Source: JARYLZ01 sp964388275
GTDB lineage: Bacteria > Bacteroidota > Ignavibacteria > SZUA-365
Assembly (NCBI GenBank): GCA_964388275.1
Contig: CAYLZD010000022.1
Span: 9,490-73,489 of the forward strand
DNA length: 64,000 nucleotides
Direction: 5' to 3'
Shown here piece after piece: positions 26,959-36,800 of the stretch (the stretch's first letter is position 1; every line of letters starts with the position of its first letter). The notes below the pieces were generated by a model. It ran no database searches. It worked only from the letters and a program-made list of their open reading frames with translations, and was not told the origin of the DNA. A program made the position numbers and the translations under genes.

Positions 26959-26997
26959 CCGGGTATTGCGGACCTTTCGGTCCGCACACCGTCCCGG
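26959..26997 (-). promoter_or_regulatory. Structured rpsB mRNA leader, candidate S2 autoregulatory element
   Basis: On the minus strand an 8-bp stem TGCGGACC closed by a GAAA tetraloop (26986-26967) is nested in an outer CCGGG/CCCGG helix (26997-26993 with 26963-26959), with unpaired ACGGTG and ATA between. No T-run follows, so it is not a terminator. It sits about 50 bases upstream of rpsB, where S2 autoregulatory leaders are known in other bacteria. The role is inference. Confidence 0.55.
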
Positions 26998-27034
26998 CGA
27001 TCCGGACGCATGAGTGATTATTGTGTTTTCCGGA

Positions 27035-27427
27035 TCAGCGTTTGCTGAACTGGAAGCGCTTGCGCGCCTTTTTGAGCCCGTATTTTTTCCGTTCCACCAT
27101 GCGGCTGTCTCTTGTGAGAAGACTGAAGTTTCTCAACTTGCCACGGTATTCCGGATCGAGTTCCAGCAGCGCGCGGGCGATGCTGAGTTTGACGGCGCCG
27201 GCTTGCCCATGCGAACCTCCGCCCCGGACACGGACAAACGCGTCGAACTTGCCGTTTGTTTCCGTGGCAGTGAAAGGTAGCCGTACCTCGTCCAGCAATT
27301 CCTGTGTCGGAAAATATGCGTCGAGTTCGCGGTCGTTCACGAGTATTTTTCCCGCGCCAGGGACGAGATGAACGCGGGCAATCGCTGTTTTGCGACGGCC
27401 GACGCTGATTGTGTGTTGCTGCTTCAT
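27035..27427 (-). CDS. rpsI: 30S ribosomal protein S9
   Basis: 130 residues, starting ISVGRRKTAIARVHLVPG and ending in the basic DSRMVERKKYGLKKARKRFQFSKR, whose last Lys/Arg contacts the P-site tRNA. GGGSHGQAGAVKLSIARALL is the central signature. It follows rplM by 46 bases. Confidence 0.98.
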   Translation of the reverse strand: MKQQHTISVGRRKTAIARVHLVPGAGKILVNDRELDAYFPTQELLDEVRLPFTATETNGKFDAFVRVRGGGSHGQAGAVKLSIARALLELDPEYRGKLRNFSLLTRDSRMVERKKYGLKKARKRFQFSKR

Positions 27428-27473
27428 GAGTGTCCTTGTCTATCGCTGCTGTTCTGCTTCTGTTCGAACGGGA

Positions 27474-27923
27474 TCAACCGAATTTCAGGACTTCCGGTTG
27501 CTGCGCTTCATGCGGGTGCTCGGCGCCGGGATATACCTTGAGTTTTTTGAGGATGCGGCGTCCAAGGCGGTTGTGCGGCAGCATGCCTTTGACTGCATGT
27601 TCTACGACGAAACGCGGATTGGATCGGATCAGATCCTTGAACATCCTGACTTTTGCGCCACCCGGGTATCCCGAATAATGGAAATATGATTTCTGCTCGA
27701 AACGCTTTCCAGTCAGGCGGACCTTGCCCGCGTTGATCACGATCACGAAATCACCCGCGTCCGTGTGCGGCGAAAAAATCGGCTTGTGCTTGCCTCGCAG
27801 TATTCTGGCTACGTCTGCTGCAAGCCGTCCCAGAATCAATCCGTCGGCATCTATTACGTACCACTTCTTGTCGACGTCTTCTTCCCTTGCCTGGAAGGTC
27901 CTGACGGTTGTCTTTGTGCTCAT
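27474..27923 (-). CDS. rplM: 50S ribosomal protein L13
   Basis: 149 residues with the signature KWYVIDADGLILGRLAADVARILRGK, GDFVIVINAGKVRLTGKRFEQKSYFHYSGYPGG and AVKGMLPHNRLGRRILKKLKVYPG. It is the first gene of the rplM-rpsI-rpsB-tsf-pyrH-frr operon and has its own promoter just upstream. Confidence 0.98.
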   Translation of the reverse strand: MSTKTTVRTFQAREEDVDKKWYVIDADGLILGRLAADVARILRGKHKPIFSPHTDAGDFVIVINAGKVRLTGKRFEQKSYFHYSGYPGGAKVRMFKDLIRSNPRFVVEHAVKGMLPHNRLGRRILKKLKVYPGAEHPHEAQQPEVLKFG

Positions 27924-27973
27924 GGATTGCCTTTAATTAAACTTTTCTGCTCGGTATAAAATAAACCGATCTA

Positions 27974-28004
27974 CAAAGTAACACGGCGGATGGCAAAAAG
28001 TCAA
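27974..28004 (-). promoter_or_regulatory. Promoter of the rplM translation operon
   Basis: On the minus strand TTGACT (28004-27999) is followed by 17 bases and TTACTTTG, or 18 bases and TACTTTG (27980-27974). It implies a short leader of about 45 bases. An AT-rich stretch (TTTATTTTATA) follows. Confidence 0.65.
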
Positions 28005-28099
28005 CAGTCCTTCCGTAATCGATACGGCTCGATATGCGGGAGCGCGGCCGGCGCGATACCGCGAATTACGAAGCAACACTTTTCCAAAGCTGGATTCAT

Positions 28100-28130
28100 T
28101 TGCATGTGGCGTCTCGCATCACTATTTTGT
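28100..28130 (+). promoter_or_regulatory. Promoter of the transaldolase-like gene
   Basis: TTGCAT (28100-28105), 17 bases, TATTTTGT (28123-28130). It is arranged divergently from the rplM promoter, with the two -35 elements about 95 bases apart, and leaves a leader of about 45 bases. Confidence 0.65.
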
Positions 28131-28181
28131 TTCATTGCCTTGGAGTCTTTCGTTCAAGTTATTATTTAATTTCGCGGTTAT

Positions 28182-28835
28182 ATGAAAATATTCATCGACA
28201 GCGCCAACATCACCGAGATTCGAGAGGCGGCCGAAATGGGGCTTATCGACGGGGTAACAACGAATCCTTCACTCGTCGCCAAGGAAGGCAGGAATTTCCG
28301 AGGACTTCTCAAGGAGATCCTGGAAGTCGTGGACGGTCCTATCAGCGCCGAAGTCGTGTCCGTCACGGCGGCCGATATGTTGCCTGAAGCGCGTGAACTG
28401 GCCGCCATGCATCCGAATATCGTCGTCAAAGTGCCGCTGATGAAGGAAGGCCTGAAAGCGGTGCGCGCCTTGTCGGTTGAAGGCATCCGGACGAATGTCA
28501 CCCTCTGTTTCTCGCCGACGCAAGCTCTACTCGCGGCCAAAGCCGGAGCCACATACGTTTCGCCCTTCATCGGGCGTCTGGACGACATCAGCAGCGAGGG
28601 GATGGAACTTATTAGGCAGATGACAGCCATATTTCAGAATTACGGATTCCAGACTCAGGTTCTGGCGGCGAGCATCCGGCACCCGATTCACGTGCTGGAA
28701 TCAGCCCTGGCCGGCGCGCACGCCGCCACCATACCGTTCAAAATCATAGAGCAGTTGTTCAAGCATCCCTTGACCGATCTCGGCCTGCAGGCCTTCCTCA
28801 AGGATTGGGAAAACAACCGATCCAAGCTGGTATGA
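28182..28835 (+). CDS. Fructose-6-phosphate aldolase / small transaldolase
   Basis: 217 residues, the length of the FSA/TalC subfamily. MKIFIDSANITEIREA, DGVTTNPSLVAKEGR and the Schiff-base lysine in NIVVKVPLMKEG (Lys83) are visible, as is SPFIGRLDDISSEG. In most bacteria of this kind such a protein works as transaldolase of the pentose phosphate pathway; only a minority split fructose-6-phosphate, and sequence reading alone does not decide. Confidence 0.93.
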   Translation: MKIFIDSANITEIREAAEMGLIDGVTTNPSLVAKEGRNFRGLLKEILEVVDGPISAEVVSVTAADMLPEARELAAMHPNIVVKVPLMKEGLKAVRALSVEGIRTNVTLCFSPTQALLAAKAGATYVSPFIGRLDDISSEGMELIRQMTAIFQNYGFQTQVLAASIRHPIHVLESALAGAHAATIPFKIIEQLFKHPLTDLGLQAFLKDWENNRSKLV

Positions 28836-28888
28836 CATCAAGCGCAATATCGAGTCCATTTCCTCAATAATTTCGTCGCACATCTGTC

Positions 28889-29977
28889 ATGAAAAACACC
28901 CCATTCCACGATTTCCATGTCGAGCTCGGCGCCAAAATGGTCGAGTTCGCAGGCTTCCATATGCCCGTTCAATACGAAGGCATCATTTCCGAGCATAAAA
29001 AAGTCCGCAATGCCGTCGGCGTCTTCGACGTCACGCATATGGGCGAATTCGAGGTTCGGGGAAAAGACGCTTTCGCTTTCGTGCAGAGAATGACGACCAA
29101 CGACGTCACCAAGCTGGCGCCTGGCCAGATCCAGTATTCCGCCATGTGCTACGACGACGGCGGCATAGTGGACGACCTGCTCGTTTATCATTGCGGCGAT
29201 CACATTCAGCTGGTTGTGAACGCCTCGAATCTTGCGAAGGATTTTTCCTGGCTGTCCGAGCATATCACAGGCGATGTTTCTCTTATCGACCGAAGTGATG
29301 AAACGGCACTGCTTGCGGTTCAGGGACCGAAATCCCTGGAAACCCTGGCAGGTCTGACCGACCTCGACCTGGCCTCGCTGCCGTATTATCACTTCCTCCG
29401 CGGCCGACTGGCAGGGATCGATTGCCTGATTTCCCGCACCGGCTACACCGGCGAGCTGGGATTCGAAGTGTATTTCGCAGCCGATCCCCAAGCCGCGAAG
29501 AAGGCATGGGATTCGATATTCGACGCAGGCGCCCGGTTCGGCATCGGACCTATTGGGCTCGGCGCGAGGGATACCCTGCGTCTCGAAGTCGGCTTCTGCC
29601 TCTACGGAAATGATATCGACAACACTACCCATCCCCTCGAAGCGGGGCTCGGCTGGATCACCAAACTCGCCAAGGGAGAATTTGTCGGCCGGGAGGCCAT
29701 ACTCGCGAAAAAGGAAGCCGGTCTTGCGCGCAAGCTCGTCGGAATGGTTGTCGAGGGAAAGGGAATCCCGCGTCACGGCTACGAGATCATCGCGGACGGC
29801 GCGCCGGGCGGAGTGATTACAAGCGGAACCATGTCGCCCGTGCTGGAAAAGAACATTGCGCTCGGATACGTCCCAGTGAGCAAGTCGGAAGTCGGCGCGA
29901 CCGTGCATGTCAGAATAAGGAACCAGGACGTCCCCGCCCGGGTGGTTAAACCGCCTTTCATCGAAAAACGCGCCTGA
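28889..29977 (+). CDS. gcvT: Aminomethyltransferase, glycine cleavage T-protein
   Basis: 362 residues. FHDFHVELGAKMVEFAGFHMPVQYEGI, AVGVFDVTHMGEFEV, the folate-site DDGGIVDDLLVYHCG, ISRTGYTGELGFEVY, and GLGARDTLRLEVGFCLYGNDI are classic. It takes the aminomethyl group from lipoyl-H protein to tetrahydrofolate, freeing ammonia. It lies 53 bases after the transaldolase gene and 32 before ftsK. gcvP is about 28 kb away in this window. Confidence 0.96.
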   Translation: MKNTPFHDFHVELGAKMVEFAGFHMPVQYEGIISEHKKVRNAVGVFDVTHMGEFEVRGKDAFAFVQRMTTNDVTKLAPGQIQYSAMCYDDGGIVDDLLVYHCGDHIQLVVNASNLAKDFSWLSEHITGDVSLIDRSDETALLAVQGPKSLETLAGLTDLDLASLPYYHFLRGRLAGIDCLISRTGYTGELGFEVYFAADPQAAKKAWDSIFDAGARFGIGPIGLGARDTLRLEVGFCLYGNDIDNTTHPLEAGLGWITKLAKGEFVGREAILAKKEAGLARKLVGMVVEGKGIPRHGYEIIADGAPGGVITSGTMSPVLEKNIALGYVPVSKSEVGATVHVRIRNQDVPARVVKPPFIEKRA

Positions 29978-30009
29978 CGATTATTTGTAAAAGGAGCTGC
30001 GGATCTTAA

Positions 30010-32718
30010 TTGCGGCGCAAGAGCACACACGGCCGATCCGAAACAAAGAGCAAGTCCCGGCGGTCACCGGATGCGGGGCGGAAGCTCGACATAATCGGCA
30101 TACTGATGATGGCTGCCGCCGTGCTGCTCCTGCTCGCCGTCATATCTTATTCTCCTTCTGATGAATCGGTTGCCGATCTTGGACCGGGAGATCTGCTCCG
30201 CCTGTTCGGGGGCGATCCTGATATTCAGGCGCGCGCGGATCTCACGAAGAATTGGCTCGGCCTTGTCGGCGCGATTCTGGCCGGCTTTATAATACGCTCG
30301 ACCGTCGGCTATTTCGCGCTTGCATTTCCAATACTTCTCGGAATATGGGGTTGGCACATTTTCAGAAAGCTGGATGCCCGCACACTCGCCTATTACACGA
30401 ACTATTCAATAGTCTTCATTTTCCTGGTAGCATCGTTTTTCGGCATTCTGCGTCTCGTGCCGTGGATGCCCGACATCGGTCCCGCGTGGTCAGGCAACAT
30501 CGGGGACTTCGTTGCGGGATTGATATCGCGGTTGCTCGGAACCACCGGAAGCGTCATTCTTCTCCTCACCACCGTGACGATCCTCGCAATTGTCGTCGTG
30601 GACTACGACATACATCGCACAGTGGATCGCCTGCGCAAGATAGCCGCCGCTTTCGCTTCCTCGTTCCGGAGCGGGAGAGCGTCGAGCGGCATCGAGGAAG
30701 CTTCGGTTAACAGCCATTCTTCGGAAGGGCGCTTGCAGCCGTTGCAGGCGCAGGAGGCGGCGAAGCGCGATCGCGCAACAGCCACGGCAGCGGCAAAGAC
30801 GCCTCCGCTGCGAGCCGTCCAGTCTTCCGAGGCGCCGACGGCCCCGGCTCGCATCCCCGTGTCGATCGCGCGTACCGACCTTTCTCCGACGGCTTCCGCC
30901 ATTCCTCAATCCGGCGAAGCGGCGATGCGGTCCAACGGTGTGATCCCCCGCGAGAGCGTGGAGGAACTGCGAGGAATCTTCGACGAGGCGGATTCTCCTC
31001 CGGCGTCTGCAGCCGGCAGGTCCGACGCACGCGGCCGGGAGACACCGGCTCGGGCGAGCTCCGGAACAGAAGGTATAGCGGACGAAAGCCCGGCATCCGA
31101 TGCCCCAGCGGCGAATTCGGACGAACAGATCTTGAGCAACCACGAAAAAAAGGCGGTGCAACAGGCGGTCGCGCGCACAGTCGCCATGTCGGCCGCTGCG
31201 CAGGACAGCGAACAGGTCAATGAGGAAACCTCGCGGGAAAAACTGACCGGGTACAAGCCGCCATTTCCCGAATTACTCGAGGAGCAGGCGAAGGCCGGCG
31301 CCGTTTCCGACGTGGAATTAAGCACCAAAGCGGGGCAGGTGATCGAGAAGCTCGCGGTTTTCGGAATTGGAATCCGCGATATCAAAGTGGTCCCCGGTCC
31401 TGTGGTCACCCAGTTCGAACTTGTTCCGGACTCGAGCGTGAAAATCAGCAAGATTGTGTCTCTGGCCGACGATCTAGCGCTTGCACTGGCTGCGCGCGGC
31501 ATCAGGATCATAGCACCGATACCCGGCAAAAGCGCGGTGGGAATCGAAATACCTAACAGCACGCCTGAAATAGTCGCTTTCCGAAGCGTCGTTTCATCGG
31601 CGCATTTTCACAAGGCCAGGCACCATCTTCCTCTCGGGCTCGGCGCATCCATCACGGGAGACATCTTCTGCGACGACCTGTCCAGGATGCCTCACCTGTT
31701 GATCGCAGGCGCCACCGGATCCGGGAAAAGCGTCGGCATCAATGTGATGATAAACAGCCTCCTGTTTAAAATGCATCCTGCCGAGGTAAAGCTCGTGATG
31801 ATAGATCCGAAGAAAATAGAGCTGCAGCAATACAGAGGATTGAGCGGACATTTCCTCGCCAGAGCCCCGGATATAGACGAGGACATAGTGACCGATCCGA
31901 ACAACGCGATTATCGCGCTGAAGAGTCTGGAGCTCGAGATGGATATGCGTTACACGAAGCTAGCAAAAGCGGGTGTGCGCCATATCAACGATTACAACGC
32001 GAAGATCGAAAACGGGCAATTGCGCGGGATGGACGGGCTAAAGCATTACCGCCTGCCTTATATTGTGGTGATTATCGACGAACTTGCGGATTTGATGATC
32101 ACCGCCGCAAGAGAGGTCGAGGAGCCGATAGCCCGCCTTGCGCAGCTTGCCCGGGCCGTGGGCATGCATCTGGTCGTGGCGACGCAGAGGCCTTCCGTCG
32201 ATGTGCTCACGGGCGTGATCAAGGCGAATTTTTCTGCGCGAATCGCATATCAGGTCGCGAGCAGGATCGATTCCAGGACGATTCTCGACGCGCAGGGCGC
32301 CGAGCAGCTGCTGGGCAACGGCGACATGCTTTACCAGCCCAGCGGCCAGCCGAAACCGATCAGAATACAGAACGCATGGCTGGCGACATCGGAGGTCGAG
32401 AGAGTAGTGCAGCACATCGCCGGACAGCGCGGATACTCGAGGGCCTATCAGTTGCCCTCACTGAAACTGTCGCGCAGGAATCAGAGCCGCAACGACGCAT
32501 CAGACGCCGATGAACTGCTGTCCGAAGCCGCGCGCCTGATAGTGCGCTATCAGCAGGGCTCGGTTTCCCTTCTGCAGCGTCGTCTGAAAATCGGTTATTC
32601 CAGAGCCGCGAGAATTGTTGACCAGCTCGAAGCCGCAGGTATCGTCGGCGCGGCGGACGGGAGCAGGGCCAGGGAGGTTTTAATAGAAGACGAAGCGCTG
32701 CTGGATGACATGTTGTAA
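30010..32718 (+). CDS. ftsK: DNA translocase FtsK/SpoIIIE
   Basis: 902 residues, starting at TTG; no ATG or GTG is in frame before the first membrane span, and an AAGGAG lies 13 bases upstream. Four membrane segments occupy about residues 27-205, then a long Ala/Ser/Pro-rich linker to about 410, the alpha-beta motor (about 430-800) with Walker A GATGSGKSVGINVM (about 567) and Walker B YIVVIIDELADLM (about 685), and the DNA-reading gamma winged helix (about 835-902; DELLSEAARLIVRYQQGSVSLLQRR). It moves chromosome ends through the septum for XerCD/dif resolution. lolA follows by 18 bases, a common pairing. Confidence 0.96.
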   Translation: MRRKSTHGRSETKSKSRRSPDAGRKLDIIGILMMAAAVLLLLAVISYSPSDESVADLGPGDLLRLFGGDPDIQARADLTKNWLGLVGAILAGFIIRSTVGYFALAFPILLGIWGWHIFRKLDARTLAYYTNYSIVFIFLVASFFGILRLVPWMPDIGPAWSGNIGDFVAGLISRLLGTTGSVILLLTTVTILAIVVVDYDIHRTVDRLRKIAAAFASSFRSGRASSGIEEASVNSHSSEGRLQPLQAQEAAKRDRATATAAAKTPPLRAVQSSEAPTAPARIPVSIARTDLSPTASAIPQSGEAAMRSNGVIPRESVEELRGIFDEADSPPASAAGRSDARGRETPARASSGTEGIADESPASDAPAANSDEQILSNHEKKAVQQAVARTVAMSAAAQDSEQVNEETSREKLTGYKPPFPELLEEQAKAGAVSDVELSTKAGQVIEKLAVFGIGIRDIKVVPGPVVTQFELVPDSSVKISKIVSLADDLALALAARGIRIIAPIPGKSAVGIEIPNSTPEIVAFRSVVSSAHFHKARHHLPLGLGASITGDIFCDDLSRMPHLLIAGATGSGKSVGINVMINSLLFKMHPAEVKLVMIDPKKIELQQYRGLSGHFLARAPDIDEDIVTDPNNAIIALKSLELEMDMRYTKLAKAGVRHINDYNAKIENGQLRGMDGLKHYRLPYIVVIIDELADLMITAAREVEEPIARLAQLARAVGMHLVVATQRPSVDVLTGVIKANFSARIAYQVASRIDSRTILDAQGAEQLLGNGDMLYQPSGQPKPIRIQNAWLATSEVERVVQHIAGQRGYSRAYQLPSLKLSRRNQSRNDASDADELLSEAARLIVRYQQGSVSLLQRRLKIGYSRAARIVDQLEAAGIVGAADGSRAREVLIEDEALLDDML

Positions 32719-32736
32719 TACAATTGGATCACGCCA

Positions 32737-33402
32737 ATGCGAATATCTGGAAAGCTCTCAATAACCGTGATGTTCATCGTCTGCCTGTGCGCGCAGGCCC
32801 GGTTGCAGGCCGCCGGTGCCAAGCCGTTTTCCATCACGGCGAAAGAAATAATCGAAAACGTGCAGGACACTTACGATGACATGAAGGACGCGGTAGTCAC
32901 TTTTTCCCAAGCCGTGCGCTTCAAGACTTCCCGTTCGGAGCAACAGACCACCGGAACCCTTTATTTCAAGAAGAAGAACAAGCATCGAATAGAAACGGAA
33001 CAACGCACGATCGTTACCGATGGCGTGACTTCATGGTCGTGGACTCCGCAGAACCGCCAGGTGATCGTCAGCGGCTACAAGGAGGATTCGCGCTCTCTGT
33101 CGCCGGAGAGGATACTGCTGCAGGCGCCGAAGGACTACTACGCCACACTGGTCGGACAAGAGAAAGTTCTGAATGAAACCTGCTATGTGCTCAAATTGAC
33201 TCCGCGGGAGAACAGCGGCCTGTCCAGGAGCATCAAGGTCTGGATTGCGAAAAACTGGACTATCAGGAAGGTCGAGATCATCGAAGCCGGAGGGACCGTA
33301 ACCACATACACGATTACGGAAATCCTGATGAACAAGGGAATTCCGGATTCACGCTTCGAATACACGCCACCCCAGGGCGTCGACGTCATCGACTTGAGAT
33401 AG
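32737..33402 (+). CDS. lolA: Outer-membrane lipoprotein carrier LolA
   Basis: 221 residues with a signal peptide (ITVMFIVCLCAQARLQAAGA). The LolA fold is supported by IIENVQDTYDDMKDAVVTFSQAVRFK, TGTLYFKKKNKHRIETEQRTIVTDG, the aromatic SWSWTPQNRQVIVSG and the C-terminal VWIAKNWTIRKVEII. It ferries lipoproteins from LolCDE across the periplasm to the outer membrane, in keeping with a diderm cell. It is co-transcribed with ftsK. Confidence 0.9.
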   Translation: MRISGKLSITVMFIVCLCAQARLQAAGAKPFSITAKEIIENVQDTYDDMKDAVVTFSQAVRFKTSRSEQQTTGTLYFKKKNKHRIETEQRTIVTDGVTSWSWTPQNRQVIVSGYKEDSRSLSPERILLQAPKDYYATLVGQEKVLNETCYVLKLTPRENSGLSRSIKVWIAKNWTIRKVEIIEAGGTVTTYTITEILMNKGIPDSRFEYTPPQGVDVIDLR

Positions 33403-33591
33403 AAACGAAGACTTCCACACGGATTTTCATCTTCGATCCGCTGCGATGAAACACGAAATCCATGAGATTCTTTCATTTAAAAGAACCGCAAACTCATGTC
33501 AAATCCCGGTTATCTGCTCGCGAGAGACTGTCATGATTTTGACGCGGATGGAAATATTGGCTTTTTATTGCCTATTTGTGCCTTTTTTAGG

Positions 33592-33609
33592 CTGGCAAGC
33601 AATTTGCTT
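33592..33609 (+). promoter_or_regulatory. Sigma54-type -24/-12 promoter
   Basis: TGGCAAGCAATTTGCT (33593-33608) matches the RpoN consensus TGGCACGnnnnTTGCW with one mismatch, and GG and GC are separated by exactly 10 bases. The start point would be about 33619, giving a leader of about 265 bases. RpoN itself is not in the window; its presence in the genome is assumed. Confidence 0.5.
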
Positions 33610-33677
33610 TATGGAAAGGGCCTGACTTGTGCAGTCATGGTAACGAGAAGCGGTTCGACAGCAATTGGCAGCACGAG

Positions 33678-33708
33678 TTGATCGGCAAAGATAAAAATTC
33701 TATATTAA
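33678..33708 (+). promoter_or_regulatory. Sigma70-type promoter of the giant surface-protein gene
   Basis: TTGATC (33678-33683), 17 bases, TATATTAA (33701-33708). The start would be near 33714, a leader of about 170 bases that contains the mini-ORF at 33797. Confidence 0.6.
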
Positions 33709-33796
33709 CAGGCTTGAGCATTCAAATACCCCGAATTCATTATGCGTCATCTTTTCGATACAAACGAATGTTTCAATTATTCACAGGAGGAACTGA

Positions 33797-33808
33797 ATGA
33801 GCGGCTAG
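33797..33808 (+). other. Mini-ORF (Met-Ser-Gly-stop) with perfect Shine-Dalgarno
   Basis: AGGAGG (33785-33790), 6 bases, then ATG AGC GGC TAG. The signal is stronger than that of the true start at 33886 (AGGAG, spacing 9), 77 bases downstream, and is out of frame with it. It could be a ribosome-loading or regulatory leader, or the remains of an earlier start. Functional status is inference. Confidence 0.3.
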
Positions 33809-33885
33809 GAAGAAACCCTTCAAACAGCGAGCATTCAACCAGTCAACCCTGTCTTAAATCAATCACTAACCAGGAGAATTTTCGG

Positions 33886-36800
33886 ATGAAAAAAAGCCTC
33901 ACCTTGCTCTCCTTCTTGACCCTTCTGTTCGTCGCCGCGACGGCACAGGCGCAGGTCAGGACGGGGACGGGCGACTTTTTCAACATCACCCGAACCGTCG
34001 AGCAGACGGCCGACTCCGTGACTTTCGTCACGGATACGTTGTCCGTTTACGATACGGGAGGTGGTGTTGCCAATTTCATCGACCAGGACTCCGTGGTCAT
34101 CATGTTTGTTCAGAACAGGTTTAAAATCGTCAACAACATGTTGACGAACAACCGGTTCGACTACGTGAAGGCCCGCGTGGTCACGTCGAGCCCGGGCATG
34201 AGCCTTGCGCGTCAGACGTACAACAACGTCGTGACGACCGTCGGTGTAACCGGCGCGGCTTACGGGACCGACCCCACAACGTCCGGTCGTGAAATCGGAA
34301 TGCGTCCGGTGTATCGCCTCGTAGGCAACATCGCGACGTCGTCTCCCTTCAATTCGGAAGCTACCGCACTCCGCCAGATGCTCACGTTCAGGGTGTTGAA
34401 CCCGACGGCCAACGGCGATGGCGTTCAGATCCGCAACATTTATTTCAAACCGAATATCAATAACCTGACCGGCCTTGCGGTTCCGCCGGATACGACGAAG
34501 GACACCCTTCGCGCGTATCACGTGATAGGCAATGTCGCCAACATCGCCAACGCGGGCGACGTAGTCAGTTATACCGATCTCGCGATCGTTCGTCTGCTCC
34601 CGGGCACGACCCAGGTTCTCATGTGGGTCAAGGACTCGGCTCAGGCCATCGATGCCGGCGAGTACATCGGCTCCTTCGGCGACTACTCCCGCGGACGTTA
34701 CTTCCTCGGTGACGACGGTCTGCCGATGCAGTTTACACGGACGATGCAGTTCAGGCCGTCTGCCATCAGGACCTTCGATGACGACGATATCATGACTCCG
34801 CCCGTCATAAACGTGAATCCGGACGAAGGAATCATGATCGACGGTTTCCCGCCGGAGCGCAATCCGCTTAAGTTCACAAATATCTACCAGACTTTGGCGC
34901 CGTACTGGTACAACAGTCTTTTCGGCGCAAGAGTAGCGAGTGTCAACCCCGTTGATGTAGCTCTCTATCCGGTAACCGAGCTCAGCAAGCGGCTGGGGAT
35001 CGCCTGTTATCCCAATTTCCCGGGTGATCCGTTCTGGCCTCCGTACGGGCCCAATCCGAATCCGGAAAACGGTCTCATCCCGCCGTATCGTGTCGGACCC
35101 TACGCGGTTGCGCACAACCCGTATCAGCCCGGTCTGGTTACCTCGGGCGTCGACACTTTGCGTTTCTTCGACAACTGGGGCAACCGCACATGGGATCGCA
35201 TGACGGCGCCCAGATTGACGGCGGTCGCCTACACAATCTGGAATCCCCGCGGCGAAGACCGCACCGTTTATTTGAAAGGCTATCAGGCGGCCGATGACAC
35301 TCTGCGCCAGTTCGGACAGATCGTCTATCGCCGTCTTACCTATGTGCATGCCGACGTCGGCGCCAATGCCGGCGCGGTCGAGGACTCCGTGCGCATAGTC
35401 GCCAACGCCTCAGTGAATTTCATAGGCCAGGGCGGCTGGCAGCAGTCACTTGAAGCTTCCCCCGATACTTCGGGCGGCTTCCCGCGCAATTGGCTTTACA
35501 GCGTACGCGCCGACGAAGCCCTGCTGGACAACTCCACCAGGATACTCGAGCAGTGGCAGGTCGACGACCTCCGCGGCGCGGTCGACTCGCTCGGAGTGAA
35601 TTCCCTCCCGTACTCCGGCGTAAAGATCGTCGTTCGTCCGAACATTCCTCGCGCCATCGACATCGAAGCGCGCGACGCATGGAAGGGCACTGCCGACCGC
35701 AACTATCTGCGTCTTGACATCGTCATGACGGACGGATGGGGCAATACGGTGGATGACAACGAGAAGTTCAAGTTCGAACAGAGCGATTTCGGACATCTGA
35801 CCTATCTCAATCCTCCGGGCAGAATTCCTTACCGCGTCAACGGTTTGTTCGACACATTGATCACAACGGTGCCGCAGGTCATAACCGGTCCTCCGGGATC
35901 CGCCAATGACTCCGGCCGCGTAAATGTGACCATGGCGAACATGGGCCGCGCGACCCGCGTGTTCCGCGTAGCCACCGGCAGCCACAACGCCGGCGCCTAC
36001 CGCATCCGCGTCCGTTCGACCTACGCGTTCAACGACCGCTTCACGGATCTGAGCGATCCCCTGAAGCTCGATCCGAATCCGGGTCCCGGCTTCAGCCATC
36101 TGTTCATCATCCCCGACGGTTCGCCGAACAACAACTTCGGTGTCTGGTTCGGACCGAACCAGCCGCCCGATAATGTCGAAAATATTCCGAATATCGACTC
36201 GAAGCTCGGCAAGCCCATGAACCAGACGACGGCCATGGACTCCACGGATGTTTACTGGGACGGCAATGAATGGCATCTGTTCCCGGTCAATCCGCGTGTC
36301 GAGGTCGTCTCCGGAACAGGCGACGCGCTTATCGTAGGCAGTGTAGGTTCCTTCGCTTGCCCCGGCAAGCCCAGGCCGATCTATGACAGGCTTTATATCC
36401 GCATAACGGATATCTACAGCAATCCGCTCGATATCACACCGTATTTCAATGCGGCCGACCGCCAGCAGAACCGCGTGTGGGTCGAGCTTCCGGACAACCC
36501 GCCTTTCGTGGACGCATTCAATTCCGGACTGACGAACAAGGTTTTCTTCGGAAGCGTGTCCCCGAACATTGCATGGCGTGGTGACGGCTCCCCGATTCCG
36601 TATGATTGCCCGACGAATCCCGCGGGCTTCGAACCCTCAGTTCCCGAGGGACATCCCAATGCAGGACAGACTCTGCAGGCGGAACTCGTAACGGTTCCGG
36701 CAGGCCAGGGCCTTCCCGGCATACAGGGCGACGTGCCGACTCTCAAAGATTACGGCGCAGTCCGCTTCTATCTCCGCGCGCCGAAGAACGTGTCCAAGCT

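Larger units (their letters stand above)
33403..33885. other. Control region of the giant surface-protein gene
   Basis: 483 bases without a stable gene. It carries a sigma54-like -24/-12 site, a sigma70-type promoter, and a mini-ORF with a perfect Shine-Dalgarno, all listed separately, in that order, and all pointing toward the 3082-residue gene. It is more AT-rich than its surroundings in 33530-33720. Confidence 0.65.

Noticed and set aside
33742..33885. N-terminal extension of the giant protein from ATG 33742
   Set aside because: It would bury the signal peptide 48 residues inside the protein; ATG 33886 has AGGAG and a proper signal sequence.
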